DNA from: CAYQSU01 sp964420325
GTDB lineage: Bacteria > Pseudomonadota > Alphaproteobacteria > Rhodospirillales > Defluviicoccaceae
Assembly (NCBI GenBank): GCA_964420325.1
Contig: CAYQSU010000035.1
Location: 1-35,693 of the forward strand
Length of the DNA stretch: 35,693 nucleotides
Direction: 5' to 3'
Shown here: one piece after another, positions 17,023 through 24,638 of the stretch
Layout of the letters: each line of letters starts with the position of its first letter
Position numbering within the stretch: position 1 is the first letter of the stretch
Notes under the pieces: model-generated
The model's database searches: none
The model's input: only the letters and a program-made list of their open reading frames with translations
Told to the model about the DNA's origin: nothing
Program-made: the position numbers and the translations under genes

Positions 17023-18663
17023 TCAGCGGCGAAGCTCCTTGAAGGCGTTGATCAGGCCGTTGGTGGAGGCGTCGTGGCCGGTTGCCGCCTGGTCGCCCGC
17101 GAGCTCGGGCAGGATCGCCTTGGCCAGCTGCTTGCCGAGCTCGACCCCCCACTGGTCGAAGGAATCGACGCCCCAGATCACCCCCTGGACGAACACCTTG
17201 TGCTCGTAGAGGGCCACCAGCATGCCGAGGGTGAAGGGATCGAAGGTCCTGACCAGGATCGAGTTGGTCGGGCGGTTGCCGTCGAACACCTTGTGCGCAA
17301 CGAGATCCTCGAGCGCCTGCCCCGACCGGCCTTCGGCCGCGAGGTCGGCGCGCGCCTCGGCCTCGGTCTTGCCCTGCATCAGCGCCTGGGTCTGCGCGAA
17401 GAAGTTGGAGAGAAGGATGCGGTGATGGTCGCCGATCGGGTTGTGGCTCAGGGCGGCGGCGATGAAGTCGCAGGGCACGAGGCGCGTCGACTGGTGAATC
17501 AGCTGGTAGAACGAGTGCTGGCCGTTGGTGCCCGGCTCGCCGAACAGCACGGGGCCGGTCGCGTAGTCGACGCGCACGCCGTCGCGGGTGACGTACTTGC
17601 CGTTCGACTCCATGTCCAGCTGCTGCAGATAGGCGGGGAACCGGTGCAGGTACTGGTCATAGGGGAGCACCGCATAGGTCTCGGCGCCGAGGAAGTTGGC
17701 GTTCCAGATCCCGACGAGGGCGAGGATCACCGGCATGTTGGCCTCGAGCGGCGCCGAGCGGAAGTGCTGGTCCATGGCCCGGCCGCCGGCATGGATCTCG
17801 AGGAAGCGGTCCATGCCGATGGCGATCGCGATGGGCAGGCCGATCGCCGACCAGAACGAGTAGCGGCCGCCGACCCAGTCCCAGAACTCGAACATGTTGG
17901 CGACATCGATGCCGAACGCGCCGACCTTCTCGGCGTTGGTCGACAGCGCCACGAAGTGCTTGGCGACCGCGGCCTCGCCGAGGCTGGCGACCAGCCACGA
18001 CCGGGCGCTCTCGGCATTGGCCAGCGTCTCCTGGGTGGTGAACGTCTTGGAGGCGACGATGAACAGCGTGGTGTCGGGGGTGAGCCGCTTTAGGGTCTCG
18101 GCGATGTGGGTTCCGTCGACATTGGAGACGAAGTGGCAGGAGATCGTCGGGTGCTTGTAGGGCTTGAGCGCCTCGGCCACCATCACCGGGCCGAGATCGG
18201 AGCCGCCGATGCCGATGTTGACGACGTCGGTGATGCGTTTGCCGGTGGCGCCGACCCAGGTGCCGGTGCGCACGGCGTCGGAGAACGCCTGCATGTGGGC
18301 GAGCACGCGCGTCACCTCCGGCATGACGTCGCGGCCGTCGACACAGATCGAGGTGTTGGGATCGGCGCGGAGCGCCACGTGCAGGACGGCGCGTCCCTCG
18401 GTGTTGTTGATCCTCTCGCCGGCGAACATGCGCTCGCGCCAGCCCTCGACATCCGCCTCGCGGGCGAGCGCCACCAGAAGCCGCATGGTGTCCGCGCTGA
18501 TGCGGTTCTTCGAGTAGTCGAGAAGCATGTCGCCGAGTCGCACCGAGAACCGCCCGAACCGGCCCGGGTCCTCGGCGAACAGCCGGCGCAGCTGAACGCT
18601 GTCGATGGTCTTGCGGTGTGCCTCGAGCGCCTTCCAGGCGACCGAGCCCCTGATCGTCGGCAT
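17023..18663 (-). CDS. pgi: Glucose-6-phosphate isomerase
   Basis: A 546-aa protein of the usual length for bacterial/eukaryotic-type PGI. Diagnostic blocks are VNIGIGGSDLGPVMVAEAL, LFIVASKTFTTQETLANAES, the PGI signature DWVGGRYSFWSAIGLPIA and PGTNGQHSFYQLIHQ. It interconverts glucose-6-phosphate and fructose-6-phosphate in the cytoplasm. The ATG at 18663 has GGAGG 8 nt upstream, supporting the start. mutL follows 2 bp downstream. The 220 bp upstream, to 18883, hold no gene that I can recognise. Confidence 0.97.
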   Translation of the reverse strand: MPTIRGSVAWKALEAHRKTIDSVQLRRLFAEDPGRFGRFSVRLGDMLLDYSKNRISADTMRLLVALAREADVEGWRERMFAGERINNTEGRAVLHVALRADPNTSICVDGRDVMPEVTRVLAHMQAFSDAVRTGTWVGATGKRITDVVNIGIGGSDLGPVMVAEALKPYKHPTISCHFVSNVDGTHIAETLKRLTPDTTLFIVASKTFTTQETLANAESARSWLVASLGEAAVAKHFVALSTNAEKVGAFGIDVANMFEFWDWVGGRYSFWSAIGLPIAIAIGMDRFLEIHAGGRAMDQHFRSAPLEANMPVILALVGIWNANFLGAETYAVLPYDQYLHRFPAYLQQLDMESNGKYVTRDGVRVDYATGPVLFGEPGTNGQHSFYQLIHQSTRLVPCDFIAAALSHNPIGDHHRILLSNFFAQTQALMQGKTEAEARADLAAEGRSGQALEDLVAHKVFDGNRPTNSILVRTFDPFTLGMLVALYEHKVFVQGVIWGVDSFDQWGVELGKQLAKAILPELAGDQAATGHDASTNGLINAFKELRR

Positions 18664-18883
18664 GCCTCAGTCCTCCGCTACCCCTGTTGACGGTTGGCGG
18701 CGGAGATTAGCAGGTCCGGCGCGGCCGCTCCACCCAAGGGACATGGACGCGGCAGCGGAGAGGGCGGGGACAGGCCGGCCGGAGCGGTGCCGCCCAGGGG
18801 GAGGAGGGGACCCCAGGGCGGGAGGCGGCGACCCTGCGGCGCACCCTGCCCCCGCGTTCAGCAAATCGTTCTCTGCTCGCGCG

Positions 18884-19135
18884 TCACTCCACGGTGATGG
18901 TCACCGCATCGCCGGAGACGAGGCGGGTCATGCCGCAGGTGTCGAACCGGCTCGCCGGTCCACGGATCCAGGCGGCATCGTCCTTGATGCACACCAGCAC
19001 CAGATCCTCGTCGTTGACGCCCTCGAGGTTGGCGGCGGCGACGACGACGTTGAGGTCGCCGTCGTCATCGAGATAGAGCTCGCCCTCCCGGACCCGAGAT
19101 CCCGTCGATCGCATCGCCGTGACCTGGACCTTCAT
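18884..19135 (-). CDS. Hypothetical protein (83 aa) coupled to the terminase-like gene
   Basis: An 83-aa acidic protein: MKVQVTAMRSTGSRVREGEL, a middle rich in Asp/Val (YLDDDGDLNVVVAAANLEGV), then LVLVCIKDDAAWIRGPASRF and a C-terminal beta-rich end. It reads as a small all-beta domain. I do not recognise the family. The ATG overlaps the stop of the upstream terminase-like gene by 4 bp (19132-19135), so the pair is a single translational unit. The pairing with a terminase-small-subunit-like gene suggests a phage or phage-derived origin, but no capsid, portal or large terminase gene is nearby. Confidence 0.65.
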   Translation of the reverse strand: MKVQVTAMRSTGSRVREGELYLDDDGDLNVVVAAANLEGVNDEDLVLVCIKDDAAWIRGPASRFDTCGMTRLVSGDAVTITVE

Positions 19136-19638
19136 CGCCGGTTCTCGCTCTCGGCCCCGTCGCGGCTGCAGCGGTCCGCCGAGCGTCGGCGTGCTCGAGC
19201 CGTCCGGCGCACCGGGGTGCCGTCGTTGTCGTTGCTGACCACCGCCAGCGCCGGGCCGTCCTCCACGGCTTCGGCGGACGTCGCGCGCCCCCGCGGCCGC
19301 GAGGTCGGGCCGGACGGCCGCGCCGGGACGAGATCGGCGAGCTTCGCCTGGAGATCCACCGCCCGCGCGGCGGCATGGAAATGGTGGTGCTCGATGGCCA
19401 TCCGGAACACGGTTTCGAGCTTGCCGAGGAGATGCTCGATGGAGGTGCAGAAGGCGCGGGCGCGCGCGGTCTGCAGGTCCTCGATGCGCGCCGTCACCCG
19501 CGGGTCGAGCAGCAGGCGATAGCCGGTGAGGCGGGCCCGTCGCGGCGCGTAGCCGGCGGCGTGGGCGGCGCCGGCGGCGCTCATCGATTCCACGAAGCGA
19601 AGGCAGAAACGCTCCTGTCGGGGGGTCAGCCGAGACAT
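19132..19638 (-). CDS. Terminase small-subunit-like DNA-binding protein (orphan)
   Basis: A 168-aa protein. The N-terminus MSRLTPRQERFCLRFVESMS, then AAGAAHAAGYAPRRARLTGY, then LLLDPRVTARIEDLQ is the terminase small-subunit pattern (LTxxQ..F...y......A...AGY......G..LL..p.V...i). That region is a helix-turn-helix which, in phages, recognises packaging sites. The C-terminal third is Arg/Ser/Asp-rich and probably disordered. A GTG one codon upstream (19641) is an alternative start. No other phage structural genes are seen, so it is an isolated or domesticated copy. It heads a two-gene unit with the 83-aa protein, behind the promoter at 19675-19704. Confidence 0.72.
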   Translation of the reverse strand: MSRLTPRQERFCLRFVESMSAAGAAHAAGYAPRRARLTGYRLLLDPRVTARIEDLQTARARAFCTSIEHLLGKLETVFRMAIEHHHFHAAARAVDLQAKLADLVPARPSGPTSRPRGRATSAEAVEDGPALAVVSNDNDGTPVRRTARARRRSADRCSRDGAESENRR

Positions 19639-19674
19639 CACCGTCGATCCCGTCGTTGCGGCGCGAGTGATAAG

Positions 19675-19704
19675 AATATGGACCTATATTAGGCATATTG
19701 TCAA
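19675..19704 (-). promoter_or_regulatory. Promoter with embedded palindrome upstream of the terminase-like gene
   Basis: On the minus strand, a perfect -35 TTGACA (19704-19699), an 18-bp spacer and CATATT (19680-19675) point at the terminase-like gene, 37 bp from its ATG. The spacer and -10 region contain a dyad: ATATG at 19676-19680 with CATAT at 19694-19698, and inside it CCTA/TAGG around TAT at 19683-19693. A protein binding there would block polymerase, so self-repression or a dedicated repressor is plausible (inference). Confidence 0.55.
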
Positions 19705-19782
19705 GGGCTTTCTCTGCCCCTCTCGGCCGCCCGCGGGGTCACGAGGCCGGTGGCTTCGGCCATGCCGAGCCGATATGCTATC

Positions 19783-19801
19783 GAGGGTGTGGTGCACCCT
19801 C
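19783..19801 (+). repeat. Inverted repeat GAGGGTG-N5-CACCCTC in the leader of the next gene
   Basis: A perfect 7-bp inverted repeat with a 5-nt loop, containing the 8-bp palindrome GGTGCACC, 34 bp upstream of ATG 19836. A TATGCT box lies just before it (19774-19779). It may be an operator or a leader hairpin; no T-run follows, so it is not an intrinsic terminator. Confidence 0.4.
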
Positions 19802-19835
19802 TGTGACAACCGATCATTCGAAGCGGGAGGGAGTG

Positions 19836-20186
19836 ATGAAGGCCATCATGTTGCTGACCGGTGGCGGACCCATGGTGATCCTGACCTCGTTCGCCTCGGC
19901 GACCGACCATGGCCTGTTGAAGAAGCTCGAGGCCAAGGGGATCAGCAAGTTCATCGCCTACGAGATCTCCGTCGATCTCGCCAGGCAGCGGTATGGCGCG
20001 CATTTCACCGCCGTTCAGCAGGATCTGCACGAGACCGACGACCTCAGGGTGCTCGATTACAACGGCGACCGCGCGTTCAACCTGTTCAGCTTCGCCGAGC
20101 TCGGCCAGGGCGCGCGCTACGAGGGCGGACGGGCGACGGCGGAGGCGCCGCCGGAGACGGTCCGCGCCGCCGAGGACCTCCAGTGA
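19836..20186 (+). CDS. Conserved hypothetical protein (116 aa)
   Basis: A 116-aa soluble protein: MKAIMLLTGGGPMVILTSFA, SATDHGLLKKLEAKGISKFI, then AYEISVDLARQRYGAHFTAV, LHETDDLRVLDYNGDRAFNL and an acidic, Ala-rich tail. No catalytic motif is evident. From memory, similar short proteins of alphaproteobacteria are annotated only as cytosolic or hypothetical. The start at 19836 has GGGAGG about 5 nt upstream; an upstream in-frame extension to 19698 lacks coding character. It converges on purD with only 4 bp between the stop codons. Confidence 0.75.
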   Translation: MKAIMLLTGGGPMVILTSFASATDHGLLKKLEAKGISKFIAYEISVDLARQRYGAHFTAVQQDLHETDDLRVLDYNGDRAFNLFSFAELGQGARYEGGRATAEAPPETVRAAEDLQ

Positions 20187-20190
20187 ACGC

Positions 20191-21462
20191 CTAACGGCCG
20201 ATGGCGCGCCAGCCGATGTCCCGGCGGCAGAAGCCGTCCGGCCAGTCGATGAGGTCGATCGCGCCGTAGGCGCGCCTCTGCGCCTCGAGGACGCTGGCGC
20301 CGCGTGCCGTCACGCCGAGCACGCGGCCGCCGTCGGCGATGATCCTGTCGTCCTCGGTCCGGGTGCCGGCATGGAAGACGAAGACGCTGTCGACGGCCGA
20401 GGCGCGGTCGAGGCCGCGGATCTCCGAGCCGCGGGCGTAGTACCCGGGGTAGCCGCGGGTGGCCATCACCACCGTCAGCGCCGCCTCGTCGTACCAGTCG
20501 AGCCGCAGCCGGCCGAGCCGCCCCTCGCGACAGGCCAGCAGCGCCGCGAGCAGGTCGGATCGCAAGCGCACGATCAGCGGCTGGCACTCGGGATCGCCGA
20601 ACCGGCAGTTGAACTCGAGCACCTTGGGGCCGTCGTCGCCGATCATCAGACCGGCGTAGAGGACGCCCGTATATGGCCGCCCCTCGCTCGCCAGCGCTTG
20701 GATCGTCGGACGCATGATGCGCTCCATGACGGCGTCGGCAACCTCCGGGGTGACCACCGGCGCCGGCGAGTACGCGCCCATGCCGCCGGTGTTCGGGCCC
20801 TGGTCGCCGTCGAACGCCGGCTTGTGGTCCTGCGCCGAGGCGAGCGGCAGCGCCTCGGTGCCGTTGACGAGGGCGAAGAAGCTCGCCTCCTCGCCGGTCA
20901 GAAGCTCCTCGATGATGACCTCCGCGCCGGCCGCCCCGAACGCCGCCTCGATCAGGATGCGGTCGATGGCGGCGAACGCCTCGTTGACCGTGTGGCAGAC
21001 CATCACGCCCTTGCCGGCGGCCAGGCCGTCGGCCTTGACGACGATCGGCGCGCCGTGTCGGTGGATGTACTCCTTGGCGGCGTCGGGCTCGTCGAAGCGG
21101 GCGTAGGCCGCCGTCGGAATGGCATGGCGGGCGCAGAGATCCTTCATGAAGCCCTTCGAGCCCTCGATCCGCGCCGCCGCCGCGCGCGGCCCGAAGGTCT
21201 TGATGCCCTCGTCCTCGAGACGGTCGACGAGGCCTGCGACCAGCGGCCCCTCCGGGCCGACGACGACGAAGTCGACCCGCCGGTCCCGCGCCAGCGCAAC
21301 CTGGCCATCGAGGTCCTCGGCATCCACATCGACACAGCGGGCAGAGCCGGCGATGCCGGCATTGCCCGGCGCGCAGATCAGCTCGTCGCAGAGCGGCGAA
21401 CGGGCGATCGCCCAGCACAGAGCGTGTTCGCGCCCGCCCGATCCAACCACCAGCACCCGCAT
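20191..21462 (-). CDS. purD: Phosphoribosylamine-glycine ligase (GAR synthetase)
   Basis: A 423-aa ATP-grasp enzyme. The N-terminus MRVLVVGSGGREHALCWAIA is diagnostic. The ATP-grasp region has PIVVKADGLAAGKGVMVC and ITEE-like metal and ATP residues, and LEFNCRFGDPECQPLIVRL is the PurD signature. It joins glycine to phosphoribosylamine in the second step of purine synthesis. GGGGAG about 7 nt ahead of ATG 21462 supports the start. It is divergent from xseA, with a 61-bp gap that must hold both promoters. Confidence 0.97.
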   Translation of the reverse strand: MRVLVVGSGGREHALCWAIARSPLCDELICAPGNAGIAGSARCVDVDAEDLDGQVALARDRRVDFVVVGPEGPLVAGLVDRLEDEGIKTFGPRAAAARIEGSKGFMKDLCARHAIPTAAYARFDEPDAAKEYIHRHGAPIVVKADGLAAGKGVMVCHTVNEAFAAIDRILIEAAFGAAGAEVIIEELLTGEEASFFALVNGTEALPLASAQDHKPAFDGDQGPNTGGMGAYSPAPVVTPEVADAVMERIMRPTIQALASEGRPYTGVLYAGLMIGDDGPKVLEFNCRFGDPECQPLIVRLRSDLLAALLACREGRLGRLRLDWYDEAALTVVMATRGYPGYYARGSEIRGLDRASAVDSVFVFHAGTRTEDDRIIADGGRVLGVTARGASVLEAQRRAYGAIDLIDWPDGFCRRDIGWRAIGR

Positions 21463-21488
21463 CGGATCTCCCCCGCTTCCGTCCGCTT

Positions 21489-21517
21489 TTGCGCGACCTC
21501 ACCGATTGGGTCATACT
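21489..21517 (+). promoter_or_regulatory. Candidate xseA promoter implying a leaderless transcript
   Basis: TTGCGC (21489-21494), a 17-bp spacer and CATACT (21512-21517) read toward xseA. Counting 7 nt on from the -10 puts the transcription start at about the A of the xseA ATG (21524). There is no Shine-Dalgarno before that ATG, which agrees with a leaderless mRNA. Confidence 0.4.
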
Positions 21518-21523
21518 TGCGCA

Positions 21524-22942
21524 ATGTCCGGCCATCCTATCACCGGCGACGTCGATCACAACCTGCCGGTGCTCACCGTCGGCGAGATTTCGCTCGCCAT
21601 CAAGCGCCAGCTCGAGGGCGCGTTCGAGCGGGTGCGGGTTCGCGGCGAGATCACCGGCTTCCGCCGGGCCGCGTCGGGCCACCTCTACTTCTCGCTCAAG
21701 GACGAGACCGCGGTGCTCAAGGGGGTGTGCTGGCGCTCGGCCGCCGGCCGGCTCGGCATCGCGCCCGAGGACGGTCTCGAGGTCATCGTCGCCGGGCGGC
21801 TGACCACCTATCCCGGACGGTCCGAGTACCAGATAGTCGCCGAGAGCATGGAACTCGCCGGCGAGGGCGCGCTGCTCAAGCTGCTCGAGGAGCGGCGCCG
21901 GAAGCTGGCGGCGGAGGGCCTGTTCGATGCGGCGCGCAAGAAGCCGCTGCCGTACCTTCCCGACGTCATCGGCGTCGTCACCTCGCCGGCCGGGGCGGTG
22001 ATCCGGGACATCCTGCATCGTCTCGCCGACCGCTTTCCGCGCCGGGTCCTGGTGTGGCCGGTGCTGGTCCAGGGCGAGGGCGCGGCCGGGCAGGTCGCCG
22101 CCGCCATCGAGGGCTTCAATCGCCTGCCGGAGGCGGGCCCGGTGCCGCGGCCGGACCTGATCATCGTCGCCCGCGGCGGCGGCAGCCTTGAGGACCTGTG
22201 GCCGTTCAACGAGGAGGTGGTGGTGCGGGCGGCGGCGGCCAGCGCCATCCCGTTGATCTCGGCCGTCGGCCACGAGACCGACACCACGCTGATCGACTTC
22301 GCCGCCGACCGCCGGGCGCCGACGCCCACCGCCGCGGCCGAGATGGCGGTGCCGGTGCGCCTCGAGCTGTTGGCGCAGGTGCTGGACGCCGGCAGGCGTC
22401 TGGTCGGCGCCGTCGGCCGGCTCATCGACCGCCGCCGCAAGGACGTCGAGGGCCTCGCGCGCGGCCTGCCGAGGCCGTGGCGGATGGTCGAGGAGGCGCG
22501 CCAGCGCCTCGACGACTGGAGCGAGCGCCTGGCCAACGGCCTTCTCGTCGGCCTCGACCGGCGGCGCGCCCGGCTGGCGCAGCTCGCCGGCCGCCTGGTC
22601 AGCCCGCGCCAGCGCGTGCTCCACGAGCAGAGCCGCATCGCCGGCGAGGCGCGCGCCCTCGACGCCGCGGCCAGGGCGCTCGTGCGGGAGAAGCGTGCGC
22701 GCCTCGACCACGCCGCGGCGCTGCTCGAGAGCTTCTCCTACGAGCGGGTGCTGGAACGCGGCTTCGTCCTGGTCCACGACGCCGGCGGCCGCACCGTGAC
22801 CTCGGTCAGGCTTCTGAGGCCGGCGATGGCGCTCGACCTCAAGTTCCACGACGGCGAGGCCGGCGCGGTCGTCGGCAGCGTGCCGAAGCGGCCGACCCGG
22901 CGCGGCGCCGACACCGGCGGCGGCCAGGGGAGCCTATGGTAG
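21524..22942 (+). CDS. xseA: Exodeoxyribonuclease VII large subunit
   Basis: A 472-aa protein. The N-terminal OB-fold reads VLTVGEISLAIKRQLEGAFE, RVRVRGEITGFRRAASGHLY and FSLKDE. The catalytic domain has IGVVTSPAGAVIRDILHRLA, DLIIVARGGGSLEDLWPFNE and SAVGHETDTTLIDFAADRRA. A long coiled-coil-like Arg/Ala/Leu-rich region and a short C-terminal strand follow. With XseB it degrades single-stranded DNA. The start at 21524 is set by homology. xseB is not adjacent here. The gene converges on the patatin gene across 31 bp. Confidence 0.96.
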   Translation: MSGHPITGDVDHNLPVLTVGEISLAIKRQLEGAFERVRVRGEITGFRRAASGHLYFSLKDETAVLKGVCWRSAAGRLGIAPEDGLEVIVAGRLTTYPGRSEYQIVAESMELAGEGALLKLLEERRRKLAAEGLFDAARKKPLPYLPDVIGVVTSPAGAVIRDILHRLADRFPRRVLVWPVLVQGEGAAGQVAAAIEGFNRLPEAGPVPRPDLIIVARGGGSLEDLWPFNEEVVVRAAAASAIPLISAVGHETDTTLIDFAADRRAPTPTAAAEMAVPVRLELLAQVLDAGRRLVGAVGRLIDRRRKDVEGLARGLPRPWRMVEEARQRLDDWSERLANGLLVGLDRRRARLAQLAGRLVSPRQRVLHEQSRIAGEARALDAAARALVREKRARLDHAAALLESFSYERVLERGFVLVHDAGGRTVTSVRLLRPAMALDLKFHDGEAGAVVGSVPKRPTRRGADTGGGQGSLW

Positions 22943-22973
22943 CGCCGGTCCGCTCCTCGCCTCGGTCGCGCCG

Positions 22974-23945
22974 TCACGCCGCCCCGAACAGCGCCGCCGT
23001 CTCCCGCGTGCCAAGCTCGAAGTACGCCTTCTGCGCCCTCGAGTCCTTGAGCGAAATGGTCATCGCCTCCAGGTTCCTCGGCCTCAGCACGTGCAGCGGC
23101 TTGCGGACGTAGGTCCGGCCGTCGATCTCGACCGCGTCCTTGCCCATCGCCTCCAGCATGCGGTTGATGAGCAGGGCCTGGGAGAAGACCTTCTGGTTCG
23201 GCAGCGTCAGCTGGATGTCGCTGACCAGGAGAAACATGTCGATGCTGTTGAACGGCAGCGTGAAGATCTGGCTCTGGTAGAGCTTGTCGAGCTCGCTCGC
23301 GTAGTCGTAGTCGGTGAAGTCGGCGGCGATGATCTCGTCGACCTCGGGGTCGGAAAACAGCGTGCTCATCGGCGTGTTGTCGAGATAGCCGCCCTCGACG
23401 AAGTAGTCGCCGTCGATGACCGGCGCCTTGAAGTAGGGGATGGTGGTGATCCCGGCGAGGAAGGCGTCCATGAACCGGTCGAGCGAGGCGTCGTCGACCG
23501 ACGCCAGGATCTCGTTGACGCTGAACACCTGCGACCGCCGTTCGGACAGGTTGGTCGCCAGGATGTCCCAGCGGACGCGTCCCAGGTTCTCGCCGAGGAG
23601 GTGCCGTCGCCGGGGATCGTCCAGCTTGAGCGACTTCCGGCAGCTGTCCTTGTCGACGGTGAACAGGTGCGAGCCCGACGGCAGGAGCGGCGGCCGCAAG
23701 CCGAGAAAGTTCGAGAACACATGGAAGATGTCCTTGAGACTGAGGCGCATCGTCGCCCCCAGCGTCGGCGGCAGCTCCTCCCCCGCCCAGTCCCAGATCA
23801 GATAGTCGAGGACGATGTTGTTGCCGGAGCTGGTGGAAGCGATGCGGGTGATGGGGATGCCCTGCTTCTGCAACCACACCAGCGCGCCCGCCGTGTAGAA
23901 GCTGCGGTAGCCTCCGCCCGACGCCACGAACCCGTACCTGGTCAT
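22974..23945 (-). CDS. Patatin-like phospholipase-family protein with altered motifs
   Basis: A 323-aa protein of the patatin fold. The oxyanion-hole loop is GFVASGGGYRSFYTAGAL (GGGYR at residues 10-14). The nucleophile elbow is S37-T-S39-S-G41, so the first Gly of GxSxG is Ser while Ser39 is kept. The second catalytic motif, normally DGG/DGA, reads E184-G-G with a nearby Asp189 in YLDNTP. The missing Asp makes activity uncertain; Glu or Asp189 might take over, or the protein may be a non-catalytic lipid binder. No signal peptide is seen, so it is probably cytoplasmic. GGGGAGAGAGG just upstream of ATG 23945 supports the start. It appears to be transcribed alone. Confidence 0.82.
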   Translation of the reverse strand: MTRYGFVASGGGYRSFYTAGALVWLQKQGIPITRIASTSSGNNIVLDYLIWDWAGEELPPTLGATMRLSLKDIFHVFSNFLGLRPPLLPSGSHLFTVDKDSCRKSLKLDDPRRRHLLGENLGRVRWDILATNLSERRSQVFSVNEILASVDDASLDRFMDAFLAGITTIPYFKAPVIDGDYFVEGGYLDNTPMSTLFSDPEVDEIIAADFTDYDYASELDKLYQSQIFTLPFNSIDMFLLVSDIQLTLPNQKVFSQALLINRMLEAMGKDAVEIDGRTYVRKPLHVLRPRNLEAMTISLKDSRAQKAYFELGTRETAALFGAA

Positions 23946-23995
23946 TCGCCTCTCTCCCCTTCGGCGGCCCGCGGGCCCTCTCGTGCAATCCCGGC

Positions 23996-24582
23996 CTCAG
24001 TCTCGCACCCGGAGGCCGGAAGGGCAACCGCGGGAGCGCTGGTGTCGATCGCACGGGATACGTCCGGCTTTCGTAGCAGACGATCTGTCCGGTTCCTGGC
24101 TGCGCTCCCGGCATGGGACCGGGTGTTGCCGGAGGCTCGCCTGGCCCGGGTCGCCGAGGCGATGGGGCGGCATCGCAGCGGGCAGCCGGATCGCACCGAG
24201 GGGCCGGCGGTGAGCAAGCGGAGGCGGCGGTGCGGCTGGAGACGGTGGCGTTCCCAGATGCGCCGGATCGTGCGCAAGCTGAGGCCTACCGCCCTGGCCA
24301 TGGCGCGCCCCTGTACCCTTCACTGCGTGGCGGCCGCCGGTGGTTCGGTGCGGGTCAGGGCGACGACCAGATAGAGACGGTCTCCGTCGCCACGGGTGCC
24401 TTGCCCTGCTTGCGGCTGCGCCGGACCAGGTGCGCGATCTCCAGGACCGCGAGCCGCTCGTCCGAAAGCAGGACGAAGCGGGCGCGCCGGACATGCTTCT
24501 GCGGAAGGTTGCGGTCACCGACGACGGCGGCCAGGCGCGCGCGATCCTCGAGCGAGATGACGACGCATTCTTTCTGAGCCAT
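23996..24582 (-). pseudogene. Degraded IS630-family transposase
   Basis: The left-reading frame from ATG 24582 starts MAQKECVVISLEDRARLAAV, continues RNLPQKHVRRARFVLLSDER and LAVLEIAHLVRRSRKQ, which is the N-terminal helix-turn-helix of IS630 transposases. It then hits a stop. After a frame change, a second IS630 piece appears around 24240-24310: ARAVGLSLRTIRRIWERHRL then QPHRR, the second DNA-binding region. The following DDE catalytic domain is not readable in any single frame. So the element is dead: at least one stop or frameshift plus loss of the catalytic part. I could not place terminal inverted repeats. The boundaries are approximate. Confidence 0.68.
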
Positions 24583-24638
24583 GCCGCCAGACCCGCAGGC
24601 TCCACGCCGCTTGTGACTCTCCTCTCCGCGTCAGTGCA

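Noticed and set aside
20117..22849. 910-codon minus-strand frame spanning purD and xseA
   Set aside because: It crosses two real genes, in a different frame from purD and antisense to xseA; a high-GC artefact.
24113..24577. 154-codon plus-strand frame over the IS630 remnant
   Set aside because: It is antisense to the recognisable transposase pieces and has no motif of its own.
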